From Spiroplasma_E sp902809815 (GTDB taxonomy: Bacteria; Bacillota_I; Bacilli_A; Mycoplasmatales; VBWQ01): a stretch of DNA of 64,000 nucleotides. A program made the translations under genes and the position numbers. The notes under the pieces are model-generated. The model ran no database searches. It saw only the letters and a list, made by a program, of their open reading frames with translations, and had not been told where the DNA came from. The stretch's first letter is position 1. Every line of letters starts with the position of its first letter. The stretch is taken from the NCBI RefSeq assembly GCF_964030925.1, contig NZ_OZ034992.1, positions 930,001-994,000 of the forward strand, given 5' to 3'. This document shows, one piece after another, positions 22,473 through 34,321 of the stretch.

Positions 22473-24023
22473 GTGTTAAAAATTTTAAATAAATTTAAAA
22501 TTGCTATTCAAGAATTTAAAATGGTTTTTAAAGCAGTGGGGACTAAACACATTTATAAAAATAAAAGAACAATTATTAAAAGTATTGCACTATGTTTTAT
22601 TCCATTTTTATATGCTTTTATTGCTTTATGAGCTTTTTTTAATCCATTGGGAAATATTAATCGTTTACCAATTGCTTTAGTTAATAACGATAGTTCTGCA
22701 GTAGGAATTAATCGTGTTATTAATCGACATAATTTAAATTTGGATAATGAAAATCCTAATAGTAGTGGTGCTTATGAATTTAAAATTAATGATTTACAAA
22801 TTAACAATGAGAAAAAAACATTTACTGTTTATTATTATGATGATTGAAAAAGTTATTATCAACATCAAAATGACAAAACTTTTTTAACTGAAATTATTAT
22901 TGATAGTTGTTTTACTAAGGATTTTAATGATTTTTTTAAACAAGCTTTTAAAGTAGTTATTGATAATATTAAAACTCCAGAAAGAATTTGGAATCTTATT
23001 AATCAAATTACTATTAGACCAAAAATTAGTTTACAAGCTTCATATAAAGTTAGTCCGATTTTAGGTGAAATTAATGATTTTGCTTTAAATGCATTAAAAG
23101 ATAATATTTTTAGTAAGTTTTTACCTGTTGTTATTAGTAATCAAGTATTTGATTATTGAGATAAAGATGCTTCTGATTTAGGTTATCAGCATTTACAACC
23201 AATTTTAAAAGAAATTTATGGTATTCTTTCAATTGCTGTTCTTGGTTTAGGTCCTCATGCTGAACAATTTAATGATAATATTGATAGTGTAACAAGAAAC
23301 GAAGAGATTAAACATATTAAAGTTTTAGAACATGATTATTGAATGAATCATACTTTATTGTCACCTATTAACTTTATTAATTTTAATATTAATATTGAAG
23401 GTCAAGATAAATCTCCTTATGGATTTGGTTTGGGTCCATATTTCATGTGTATTGGAATGTGAGTAGGTACTTTATTATTAACTTTTACTTTTATTAGAAA
23501 TAAAGATATTCCAAAAACTAAATTTTGATCAAACTATTTAGCTAAATCAGCATGAATGATTATTTTTGGTTTAATTCAGTCAACAATTTTAGTAACTTCA
23601 TTATTACTATTATTTAATAATATTGATTTATGACAACGATTTTGACAAATGTTTTTATACATGTGATTAATAGCAATTATTTTTGATTTGGTTGTTCAAT
23701 CAATTGCTCACATGTTTCGTAATCATGATTTGGGTAGATTTTTAATTGTTATTCTTTTAATACTACAACTTTCTTCATCAAGTGGTACTTTTCCTGTTGA
23801 ATTAGAACCCAAGTTTTTTCAAGTAATGTATAATTTTTTACCATTTAGTTATGCAATAAAAGGATTAAGAGAAATTCTTATTAATCCTAATCCAATGACT
23901 ATTTTATGAAGTATTGGTTGTTTATTAATATTTATTATTATTTTAGTACCATTATCGTTGTTACTTAATTGATGACATGATCATAAAGATGCAAAAAATG
24001 AAGTTGGAAATAAAAAAAATTAG
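22473..24023 (+). CDS. YhgE/Pip-like ABC-2 type membrane protein
   Basis: 516 aa, start GTG 22473 with AAGGAG 8 nt upstream. Membrane span at ~30-50 (IALCFIPFLYAFIALWAFFNPLG, then LPIALVNNDSS), a large extracellular domain to ~300, then about five spans and a charged C-terminus. The N-terminal NPLGNINRLPIALVNND pattern is the hallmark of the YhgE/Pip (phage infection protein) and ABC-2 permease group. Possible roles are export or phage adsorption; in this phage-rich locus the second is of interest but unproven. Confidence 0.78.
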
Positions 24024-24172
24024 TTGTTAATGATTCTTCATCATTAAAAAATAAAACTACTAATGATGAGAACTAAACATTATATTTTTAGGTGTCCTTT
24101 TTATTAATACTTTCTAATAAAAATAGAGTATTTAAAAGAATATTGTATATTATTTTTTTCAATTATAAACTT

Positions 24173-24216
24173 AAATTAATATCTACAAAAGATATATCTT
24201 TTGTAGATATTAATTT
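24173..24216. repeat. Perfect 44-bp palindrome
   Basis: Two 22-nt arms without loop, centred on GATATATC, with AAATTAAT/ATTAATTT outer ends. Lies between the YhgE-like gene and the broken secreted protein gene; it could be a cruciform, a terminator or a regulator site. Apart from this the 24024-24279 interval shows only the RBS AAAAGAGG. Confidence 0.85.
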
Positions 24217-25111
24217 ATAAAATAAAAAACATAAATATTTAAAAAAAAATAATAAAAAAGTAAAAGAGGAAAAAAACTTATGCATTTTAAATAATTATTA
24301 ACAATGTTTACTATAACATTTTTTGCTAGTTCAGGGACTATGCTTTCAATTAATACTCATGTTTCTAATAACAAATTAATTAAAAATTGTTTGGTTAATA
24401 ACCATGAAACATTTTCAAAATTGGAAGGAACTAGTGGTGTAATTCAATCAATAACTAGTGATCAAAAAGGCAATGTTTATGCTGCTAATGATGAAGGTAT
24501 TATTTATTATATTAGTGAAAATAATAAAGATATTAAACCAATATTTAAAAGTGAAGGTATTATTCAAGCAATAGCAACTTCTAATAATGGTAATGTTTAT
24601 GTAGCTATAAAAGAAACAAAAAATGAAACAAAAATTTATAGAAAAAATAATGATAGTAATAATTTTAAACTACTTGAAAAATTTGATTTTAACTTATTAT
24701 CAATGATAGTCTATACTTCTAATGATGGTGAAGAATATCTTTATATGGGTACAAATAATGATGTTAAAGCATATTATCAATCATTTGGACAAGAATGATT
24801 GCAAACTATTCCTGGAACTAAAGTAAAAATTTCTGCAATAATTAAAGATAATAACAATGATAAATGTATTTACGCTGCTGCTACTGATGGTCAAATTTAT
24901 AAAACTATTGGTGGTGATCAAAAATTTAAGGAACTTCTTACTACTGGTAGTAAAATTACTGATTTAACATTTGATAATTTAGGTAATGTTTATGCTACTG
25001 AGATGTCAGGGCAAGTTTGAAAAAAAGATAATAATAAGAATTTTTTTTAGATTTCAATTACATCCATTATCAAATTGTTTAACATCTATTGTCATTAATA
25101 ATGATAACTGT

Positions 25112-26270
25112 GGACATATTCCGTAATTAAATTTAATTAATTGTCAATAAAATTGTTTTAAAACTATTTAGTGTTATTGAATATAGAAATAAATATTTTT
25201 TGAAAAAATAGTTTAAAAAATGAGTTTACATTTTAAACAAAAAATTGTTAATAATATTTTTATATTAACTCGATAAAAATTTAAATTTTAAAAAAATATT
25301 TTTAATATTTTTTTTATTTTAATGGTTTTATTTTATTAAAAATTTCACAAAGTAAGTTAAATCTTAAGTACATAAGTCTAAATTTAGATTTTCTACATTT
25401 ATTTACTAAAATTTTGAATCTTTTCAATCAAGCAAAGACATGTTCAACTTTAATTCTAATTTTAGATACAATCTTATTGTATTTTCTTTCTTGTTTAGTT
25501 AATTTTTTATTTTTAGTTCTTTTAATTGGTATTATTGTATTTTTATAAATATTTTGTATACCTTGATATCCTAAATCACCAATAATTATTGTTTTTTCTG
25601 AAAATACAAGATTTGAATTTTTTAATATTTGAAAATCATGCACTTTGCCATTATCAGCAAAAATATCAACAATTTTTTTATTAAAAAAATCATATACAAT
25701 TTGAAATTTTATAGAATACATTCAACTTTTACCAGAAAAATATTCTAACTGTAGTTTTTTTTAGTTGGTCTTTCAATTTCAATCTCAGTTGAATCAATTA
25801 AATAAAATTGAAATTCATTTGAATTTTCTTGTTTTTTATCAATTTTTAATTTATATCTTTCTTTTAAAAATTGGTAATCTTTGTGGTTACTAAGTTTATT
25901 TTCTACTCAAGTAATATTTCGAAAACAACTTGATGGGCTCATTTTAGATTTAATACTCATTTGAAAAAAAAGTATAATATTCTTTTCAGTATAATAAAGT
26001 CATCATTAATCTTTCTTCTACTGAAAGTTTATTTTTTCGACCTTTATTTTTTTCTAATTTTTCTATTTCAATTAATTTTTCTAACATTTCATTAAAATGA
26101 AAACGTTTTATACCAAAATATCTGTAAAATTCTTCATTTTTTAATTTTTTTAAATTTTCAAAAATCATTTTTATCAATACTTTTCTAAATTTATTGTTAA
26201 TAACAAAATTATAAAATAAATTTTAAAATTATTAATTGACTTTTAAAAAATTTAATTACGGAATATGTCT
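25112..26270 (-). mobile_element. IS5-family insertion sequence, copy 5 (inactive)
   Basis: 1,159 bp with an extra A in the run near 25970 that breaks OrfA, and a Glu-to-Val change in OrfB (LVFS). Target duplication TGT (25109-25111 and 26271-26273). Confidence 0.93.
25314..26177 (-). pseudogene. IS5-family transposase, frameshifted
   Basis: OrfA opens at 26177-26165 but the added A near 25970 shifts the frame before the catalytic Asp. OrfB frame is open to 25314. Inactive. Confidence 0.85.
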
Positions 26271-26521
26271 TGTATATATGTTGGTGATAATACTGGTAAT
26301 CTTTGAAAAAGTTATGGATCATCAATCTTTGATAAACTTCAATTTAAAGTTAATATTAGTATTAAAAAATTAATATTCAATGGTGCAACTAAAAAAATGT
26401 ATATTGGAAGTAGTAATGGTGTTTATTTTTCAGATTAAGTAAATTAGATATTTTTATTATTACTATTATTTTTGCAAAAAAATAAAAGAAATAAGTTATA
26501 GATGAAGAAAAATTATTAATT

Positions 26522-26559
26522 AAAAAAGAATACTAATATTAATGTTAGTATTCTTTTTT
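26522..26559. terminator. Strong symmetrical terminator
   Basis: 15-nt arms AAAAAAGAATACTAA and TTAGTATTCTTTTTT around an 8-nt loop; works on both strands. Confidence 0.85.
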
Positions 26560-26695
26560 AATTAATATATAGTTTTCTAGTATTTTATTTATTAATAATA
26601 TATTCATCATTTCTATATTATTTTAGAAAAAGTAATAAATAAAGTTTAATATAATTTTTGCTAAAAGTTTTTAAAAAAGAATAACTTTAATATAT

Positions 26696-26737
26696 AGACA
26701 TATTCCGTAATTAAATTTTTTAAAAGTCAATTAATAA
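26696..26737 (+). mobile_element. IS5 left-end fragment (42 bp)
   Basis: First 42 bp of the IS5 element, cut exactly where another sequence (GAGGGAGTAAATTATTCGG) begins. The rest of this IS is not found nearby, so the copy was truncated by insertion or deletion. Confidence 0.85.
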
Positions 26738-26938
26738 GAGGGAGTAAATTATTCGGTTGGTGATACCTTATTCTAATAAATATTTATCTATTAAAATAAA
26801 ATTCCTAAGAAAAAGATAAATTTATCTTTTTTAATTAATTTAACTATAACATAAAAGTAATAATTTACAATATAAAAAATAATAATTCGCAAATTATTTA
26901 ATAAATTTATTTTAAATTATTGATTTTTACTTTAAATT

Positions 26939-28330
26939 TTAAACAAAACCTTGTGCTTGGTGAGCAACATTTTTATTTATTAAAAATTGCTGATTAGGCT
27001 TATCTTCATTTTTAAAATAATAATTATATTCTTTTTCATTTTTTTTGTTTAATTTATTAAGATAAAAATCAATTAAATTAACACCATTTTCTTTTACCAT
27101 TTTTATTGCAATCATATTTTTAAAAACTTTTTCACTATATGATTTAGCACCATATCCTTTTAATCATTTTACATTATGCGAAATTTGTGGTTCAGTACAA
27201 GACCCCATATATCAATCCTCTTTATAAACTTTAATACCCTTAGAATTATTTTTGATATATTTAATGAAATCTTTGATTTTATCTTTTTTATCTTTTAAGA
27301 ATGGATATTCTTTAATATTTTTTCTTGTAATTAATTTTTTTAAATATTTTATTGCTTCATCAGGATCGCCATTTTTAAATAATTTATTCATATCTCAATA
27401 AATTTGTTTTCTTATTTTTTCATTATCGATTAAATTTTTAGTAAGTTTTCTTCTTCGATAAGGAAATATTGTTTTTAATTCTTTCATTAAATGAAATTGA
27501 TCTAAAATAAAAATTGCACCAATTTCATTAGCAAATTTTTGGATTCATTTTGCTCCATCACCTGCTAGTGTTAACTTACAATTTTTAATATTAAAATTTT
27601 GATTTAAAAAATATAAAAATTCTTTTTTATATTTTTTAATAAGATAGTATTTATTTTTTACTGATTTCATAACAATAAAAATTTTTTTATTTTTTAGAAC
27701 ATTTTTACTTTTAGTGCTTTTTATTTCATCATACCCAGTATGAAAATATGCTGTTCTAAACATATTTTTTTCTATTTTTTTATATTTTGTTAAATTACTA
27801 AAAGAATCGTCAACTCCAGCATACAAATATGGTGTTTGGACAATTATTTTTTCAGTCTTTGTTTTTAATTGTTCTTTAAATAATTTAGCAAAATCAATTT
27901 CCTTATTAATGTTTGTGATTGTCATCTTAGATATATTTAATTTTGGGTACATATCCATAATATCTCTTTGTCTTTTAGCACTATCCATTAATTTTCAAAG
28001 TTCTATTTTAACACTCAAAATAATTGTTTGATTATTTTTTAAACCAATTTTTTTATTTAATAAAGTTGTTGTTTTGAATTTATTATCTTTTTTATCACAA
28101 TAACCAAATCTGGAAGCTTTAATTATAATATCACCAAAAGGAGTTTTTATCATTTTATTCCTTTTTCCTCACAAAATATAACCATTTTTACCATTACGAT
28201 TTTGCTCTCTTAATTCTTGATCAATTTTTTCATATTTTTCTTTTAATTTTTGTTTTCCTATGAAATTAACATCAATATTTACTTCTTCAACAAAGTTTAT
28301 ATCTTTAAAACTATTAAAAACATTTAACAT
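26939..28330 (-). CDS. UPF0236/Mbov_0401-like DDE transposase
   Basis: 463 aa, start ATG 28330 after AAAGGAA. N-terminal IKTPFGDIIIKASRFGY matches the UPF0236 (ISLre2) pattern of FG and R/Y residues. Catalytic-type motifs: YAGVDDSF (D), LAGDGAKWIQKF (D), and SCTEPQISHNVKWLKGYG (E) with a downstream Arg/Lys-rich region. Distantly similar in layout to the transposase at 56060. The sequence GAGGGAGTAAATTATTCGG at 26738 may be one end of its element; no matching inverted end is seen upstream of 28330 up to 28535. Confidence 0.82.
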
Positions 28331-28535
28331 ATACTTATATTCCTTTTTAATCATTAAATGATAGTACAATTTTATAATGATTCAAAATGAATGTCAGCAA
28401 TAATCTAATTTAATTTTGTAGAAAATAATTGATGGTATTAATACTTTTACCATTATCAAAATATAAACACTTACAAAAACCAAAAAATTATGTAAAAGTT
28501 TTATTTTTATATAAAAATCAGATAAAAACCATAAA

Positions 28536-29657
28536 TTAAATAAACATATTATTTAAGTAATATTGTTTTTGTTTTTCTAATAAACTTAATTGTTCTTTAA
28601 TTAATTCAATTTTTCTATCAATAATAGTAAAAAAATGAGCTACTTTTGTTTGTTCATTAATATTTGGAAATAAAACATTAATTTCACTTACATATGAAAT
28701 ATAATACCTTTTATGATCACTAGAAAATAATTTTAGATTTTTTAATAAATTAAAAACATAAAATAAATTAATATTATTAGTTTTAGATTTTAAAATTTTA
28801 ATTGCGGATGATTTAACCATAAATTTAAAATTAACATATTTCATATCCATTGTAAAATCATCAAAGATTATAACTGGTATATTTTCATAGATATTTTTTT
28901 CATTTGCATAACCTAATATAAATGATTTATTAGCTGTTAATACTGGTATTTTCCCCTGATTTTCGATTTTATCTTTAACTATAAATTTTGTAGGTTGCTG
29001 ATAATTTAATATTTCTTTTATTTTTTTACTTTTTCATTCATTATTAAATCCTTTAAATCTAATTTTTGGATAACTTTTTTTATTTGCAAACATATTATTT
29101 AAGTAATATTGTTTTTGTTTTTCTAATAAGTTTAATTGTTCTTTGATTAATTCAATTTTCCTATCAATAATAGTAAAAAAGTCTGCAATCTTAGTTTGTT
29201 CATTTTTTAATTTTGAATTATAAAAATTAATATTTCCCATAATATTATTCATTAACTTTGGATTACCATTTTTATTTACATGTTTTTTTGCTTCTAAACT
29301 AATTGCAATAGCAAATGAATAATTATTATAATGATCTTTTTTACCAATTAAAACTCCGCAAACATTAGATGCATAAAAGTTTTCACTCACAAATCTAATA
29401 GTACCAGCATTAGCACCATCGGTTGTTCAAATAATTTTATTTTTTTCAAAAAGATAAATATTAGTTCAACCCATTATTCCATTATTTGATGTTTGAGATG
29501 AATATACAGGAAAAAAATTAGTTTCTTTATTTTTAAAAAGTATTTCTTTACTTATAACACATCCTCTTTTTAATTTATAAATTTCATTAATTTTATATTT
29601 TTTTCATTCATCATTAAATCCTTTAAATCTAATTTTTGGCATCAGAGATTTATTCAT
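28536..29657 (-). CDS. hsdS: Type I restriction specificity subunit HsdS
   Basis: 373 aa, two target-recognition domains each followed by a near-identical conserved helix (IIDRKIELIKEQL.LLEKQKQYY, residues ~165-195 and ~345-372). Each TRD starts with PKIRFKGF, the usual motif. Together the TRDs choose a bipartite DNA target. Start ATG 29657 overlaps the hsdM stop by 8 nt (translational coupling). The helix repeats are near-identical at the DNA level (about 28553-28645 and 29073-29165) and could recombine to swap half-sites. Frame intact. Confidence 0.93.
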
Positions 29658-31203
29658 TATTAATCACCAAATCTTTTAACATTAAATTAAATTCTTCATC
29701 TAATTTTTGAATTTCTTTTTCATTATTAATTAATTTATCTTGTAATTCTTTAATATTAATAATTTCTTTTTCTTCTGTATTATCAATATAACGAGCAATA
29801 TTTAAGTTATAATCATTTTCTTTAATTATTTCTATATCAACTAAATTAGAAAATTTATCAATAGTTTTTCTTTTATTAAAAATATTAATAATTTTAATAA
29901 TATTTTCATCGGTTAAAGTATTTTTATTTCCTTGCTTTTGAAATTCTTTCGAAGCATCAATAAACAAAATTGAATTATCAATTTTACATTTTTTCATCAC
30001 AATAATACAAGTGGGAATTGATGTACCATAAAACATATTAACTGGTAAACTAATAATAGTATCAATTCAATTTTTTTCAATCATATATTTTCTAATAATT
30101 AATTCAGCATTACCCCTAAACAAAATTCCATGAGGAATAACAACAGCCATTACGCCATTATCAGATAATTTATAAATCATATTTTGAATAAAAGCAAAAT
30201 CAGCTTTTGTTTTTGGTGCTAATTTTCCATAAGCACTAAATCTCTCATCACTTAAAAATTTTTGATTTGCCGATCAATGAGAACTATATGGCGGATTTGC
30301 AACAATTATTTCAAATTCTTGTCCTTTAAAACCATCATCTTCTAATGTGTCACCATTATAAATATTAAATTTATTATACTTTAAACCATGCAACATCATA
30401 TTCATTCTTGCAATATTATATGAATTGGTTTTTAATTCTTGACCATATAAATGACCAATTTTTAATTCTTTATATACTCTTAATAATAATGAACCTGAAC
30501 CACATGTTGGATCATAAACAGTTTTAATTTCCGTTTTTCCTTGACTAACTAATTTAGCTAATAATTTAGAAACAGGTTGTGGTGTATAAAATTCACCTGC
30601 TGCTTTTACTGATTCAGAAGCAAATTTACTAATTAAATATTCATAGGCATCACCTAAAATATCAATTTCTGATTCATTAATTTCAAAATTAATTTCATTA
30701 ATTTTTAATATTACTTTAGCAATTATTTTACTTTTTTCTGCTTCTGTTTTTCCCAATTTACTAGAATCTAAATCAACAGAATCAAATAAATTTTCAAATT
30801 CTTTTTCTGATGAATAACCAATTGTTGATTCAATTAATTTTTCAAACGCTTTTCTTAATAAGAAAATATCAAATTTTCCAATATTAATTTTATTAATTAT
30901 TTCTTGTCATAAATATTCCGGTTCAATATAATATCCAGCACTATCATTATCATATAAAACTTCTAAAAAATCATTACGATATTTTTCGTCAGTTAAAGCA
31001 GTTTGATAATCAATCCCTTCTATTTTTAAATCTTTTTCTATTATAGATTGTACATTATCTGATAAATAACGATAAAATATTAATCCTAATATATATTCTT
31101 TATATTCGGATGGTTCCATTGTCCCTCGTAGAGTATTAGAAATATCTCATAATTTAGAAAATAATTGTTGTTGTTGTACATTTTGTTTTTCATGTGTTGT
31201 CAT
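29650..31203 (-). CDS. hsdM: Type I modification methyltransferase HsdM
   Basis: 517 aa N6-adenine methyltransferase. Motifs: GEFYTPQPVS, SAM-binding DPTCGSGSLLLR, and catalytic NPPY (IVANPPYSS). N-terminal HsdM_N region with LRGTMEPSEYKEYILGLIFYRYLS. With HsdS it methylates the target and protects host DNA. Start ATG 31203, 12 nt after the hsdR stop. Intact. Confidence 0.96.
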
Positions 31204-31214
31204 AATATTTTTTC

Positions 31215-34003
31215 CTAACTTTCAAACTCATTAATTAAATTAATTATATTTAATTCTAATTCTTTTTTTACTTCATTTTTTGCTTTTATTTTAGATATAT
31301 TTTTATTAATAGCTATTTTTTCAGTATATTGTTGATTAATTTTTTCTCTAATTAAGTTAGAAGGCAATTGATTAGTAAAACGATATTCACTAATAATTTC
31401 ATTAATATCTAATTTATCTATATTATATTTTTTACTAATTTTAATTATTTGTTGTTCATATTTTTTATCACAAAATTGTTCATATAATACTTCTAAATCT
31501 GCAGTATTTTTAAGAGTAGGAATAACTCTTTCAATAAATGAATTTATTAATTCTGATTTATATTTTAATACTGGATCAGTTGATTCTTGTAATCCTTTTT
31601 TTATTTCTTTAATTTGTTTTTCTTTTCTTTTAATATTGTTTAAATCTATTTTTTTTAATAATTCTAAAATATAATGAACATTAATTTTATTACTATAAAT
31701 TAATTCTAGTTCAAAATCAACATCTGCTAATACAGATAATTTTTCTTTTTTAATTTTTTCATCACTAAATGATAAATAACGAGATTTAAATTCATTATAT
31801 TCATTTTCACTAAAATTATATTTACTTTGATTAATATCAAATTCAATAAATGTTTCTAATTTTAATAATATTTTTACTATTTCTTTAAATAAAAAAATAA
31901 ATTCTTTAATTTTAACTTCGTCACCATCATTTCCTACATCATAAGCACAATTATAATCTTTTTTTAATTTATTCACTAACTTAATAAATTCTAGTTCATA
32001 ATAATCAAATGGTTTCATTAATATTTGATCAGTAGTTGTACTATTAGAAAACAATAAAATTGCTTCATCAACAGTTTTTTTAGTAGTTTGATAACAAACA
32101 ATATTACCAAATGGTTTAGTAATATTTATAATTCTGTTTGTTCGTGAAAATGCTTGGATTAATTTATGATATTTTAATAATTTATCTAAATATAATGCAC
32201 TAGTTATGGGTGAATCAAAACCTGTTAAAAACATATCAACAACAATTAATAAATCAATTTCTTTGTTTTTAACTTTCTTTTGTAAATCAATAAAATATTC
32301 ATTAAATCTGTTTATATTAAAATTAGTATCAAAGTTTATATTATAATCTTTAATTATTTTTTTTAATTCTATTTTAAAAGAAAAATCTTTATTATTTAAA
32401 TCTTCATTTGCTTCAAATGTAAAAATTGAAGCAATTTTTAAATTATGTTTTAAATTTTTAAATGTTTTATAATATTTAATTGCCATATTAATATTTTTAA
32501 CAGCAAATATAGCATTATATTTCTTTCCGTATGTTTTTTTTGAAAATGTTTCAATTATATTTTTTGAAATAGAATTAATTCTGGAATCAACTATTAATAA
32601 TTCATCATTATTAATATCTTCAATCAATTCATCATTAGTGTCTTTTTTATTTCTAATTGATTCCATATAGTCAACATTAAAACCTAAAACATTGCCATCT
32701 GCTATTGCATTATTAAGTAAATATTTATGGATACATTTATGAAATATATCTGCTGTTGTTCTTCCATCTTCTGATTTATTTTGTTCAAATCGTGGTGTGC
32801 CAGTAAATCCAAAATATTGTGCATGTTCGAAAATTTTTTTAATGCTAACATACATTTTTCCAAATTGACTTCTATGACATTCATCAATAATAAAAATCAC
32901 TTTCTTATTCTTAAATTTAGCCATTATTGATTTATATTTTTCATTTTTACAAGCATTAGCCATTTTTTGAATTGTAGTTAATATTATTTTTTTAGTGGAA
33001 TCTTGAATATTTTTAATTAAATTATAAGTACTTTCAGTATAATCAACACTATCTTTTTCATATTTATTGAACTCTTCAATGGTTTGAAAATCCAAATCTT
33101 TTCTATCAACTAAAAAAAATATTTTTTCTTTTTCTGGCATATATTTTAAAATTTGACTTAATTTAAAAGAAGTTAAAGTTTTTCCAGATCCAGTTGTATG
33201 TCAAACATAGGCATTATTATTAGTTTCACTTGCTATTTTAATAAGTTTTTCAACTGCATAAATTTGATAAGGTCTCATTATCATTAATTTTTTTTACTTT
33301 CATTAATAATCATATATCTTGCAATCATTTTACTAACATGACATTTATTTAAAAAATTTTTAGTAAAATCAAATAAATTAGTTATTCTATTATTTAATTC
33401 ATCAGTTCAATAAAAAGAATTTTCAAATAAAATATTACCATCATTATTTGAAAAATATTTAGTATCTATAAGATTAGAAATTATAAAAAACTGAATAAAT
33501 TTTAATAATCCTTTATGAGATTCTTTTTTATATCTATTAATTTGATTTAAAGCTTCTTTAAAATTTATTCCTGGTTTTTTTAACTCAATTTGTATTAAAG
33601 GTAAACCATTAATTAAAATTGTTATATCATATCTATTTTGAAAAATACTTTTTATTGTTAATTGATTAGTAAATTGAAAAATATTATCACATCATTTATC
33701 TTTATTAAATAATTCTAAATCTACTTTTTTAAAATCATCACGCTCAATTGTAATTTTCTGTCTTAATATTTTTGCAGAATTAAAAATACTTTTACCCATA
33801 ATTTTAAATAATAATTTTTCAAATTCTTTATCAGTTAATGGTTTATTATTTAATTCATTTTTATTATGATTAAAAATTTGATTTCTAAAATTAGTTTTAA
33901 TATCTTCTTCATTATTTAATTTTATATATTCATAACCTTCAATTTTTAAGTTATTAATAAACTTTTTTTCTAATTCATATTCACTAATATATTTATTTTC
34001 CAT
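31215..34003 (-). pseudogene. hsdR: Type I restriction subunit HsdR, frame break at A8
   Basis: Frame 1 (34003-33284, 239 aa) is the N-terminal nuclease domain (LINGLPLIQIELKKPG holds the PD-ExK core). Frame 2 (33284-31215, 689 aa) starts MIMRPYQIYAVEKL and carries the motor: HTTGSGKTLTSFKL (Walker A), IDECHRS (DEAD-like), GFTGTPRF, and helicase motif V/VI-like LIVVDMFLTGFDSP and QAFSRTNR. The junction is eight A followed by TTAATG; six A (or a -1 slip at A-AAA-AAT) would restore one 930-aa protein. So restriction is off, reduced or slippage-dependent, while methylation should persist. Order R-M-S. Confidence 0.88.
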
Positions 34004-34140
34004 TTTTGCTCCTTCGTAATAATTTTAATTATATAATAAAAAACCAAATTTTTATTAAAAGTAATAATACTTTAATTTTATTATATTAAAATTGTTAAAG
34101 AAAGATATAGAAATAAGCATTTATACTTTTCTTTTTTCTT

Positions 34141-34321
34141 TTATTTTTCACTAGTTATTTGTTAAATAACTTTATTGTTTTTTATCATTTAGGTAGAGTT
34201 TCCCTTAGGTATGGTTTAGTTAATCACTTGCGACTACGCTTCTGCCCCATGTAGTACTAATTTAATTAGTTGATTAACCTTACAGATATCCTTCCACTTC
34301 GTTTATTTTTAAGTGTTCCAG
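34141..34321. other. GC-richer structured noncoding stretch
   Basis: Between hsdR and the IS3 copy. Noticeably richer in G/C than the surroundings and without a good ORF. It has paired segments (GTTAATCA 34215 region with TGATTAAC, and ACTAAT..ATTAGT), plus blocks such as GCGACTACGCTTCTGCCCC. It adjoins conjugation genes, so it may be a remnant of a plasmid transfer or replication origin, or an RNA. No family recognised. 34004-34140 shows nothing beyond AT-rich spacer. Confidence 0.4.

Larger units (their letters stand above)
24280..26438 (+). pseudogene. Secreted beta-propeller-like protein, broken
   Basis: ATG 24280 begins MHFK then in-frame TAA, then LLTMFTITFFASSGTM (signal peptide). Repeats of the pattern ITSDQKGNVYAANDEG, IATSNNGNVYVA, LTFDNLGNVYAT indicate YVTN/propeller blades. 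A T8 run near 25044 shifts the frame, and the IS5 copy at 25112 splits it (TSD TGT). After the IS the frame resumes YVGDNTGNLWKSYGSS and ends ...GVYFSD at 26438. Three lesions. Probably a surface or adhesin-like lineage-specific protein, related to the fragment at 10883. Confidence 0.78.

Noticed and set aside
28331..28535. Second terminal repeat of the UPF0236-like element
   Set aside because: No sequence matching the inverted GAGGGAGTAAATTA was found between the transposase start and hsdS.
28536..29657. Two separate half-size HsdS genes
   Set aside because: The frame is continuous through both halves once TGA is read as Trp, so it is one two-domain HsdS.
32702..32887. Minus-strand 61-aa ORF
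   Set aside because: Out-of-frame shadow inside the hsdR motor domain.
34141..34321. Group II intron fragment
   Set aside because: Paired G/C-rich segments suggested it, but no domain V motif or intron-encoded protein is visible.
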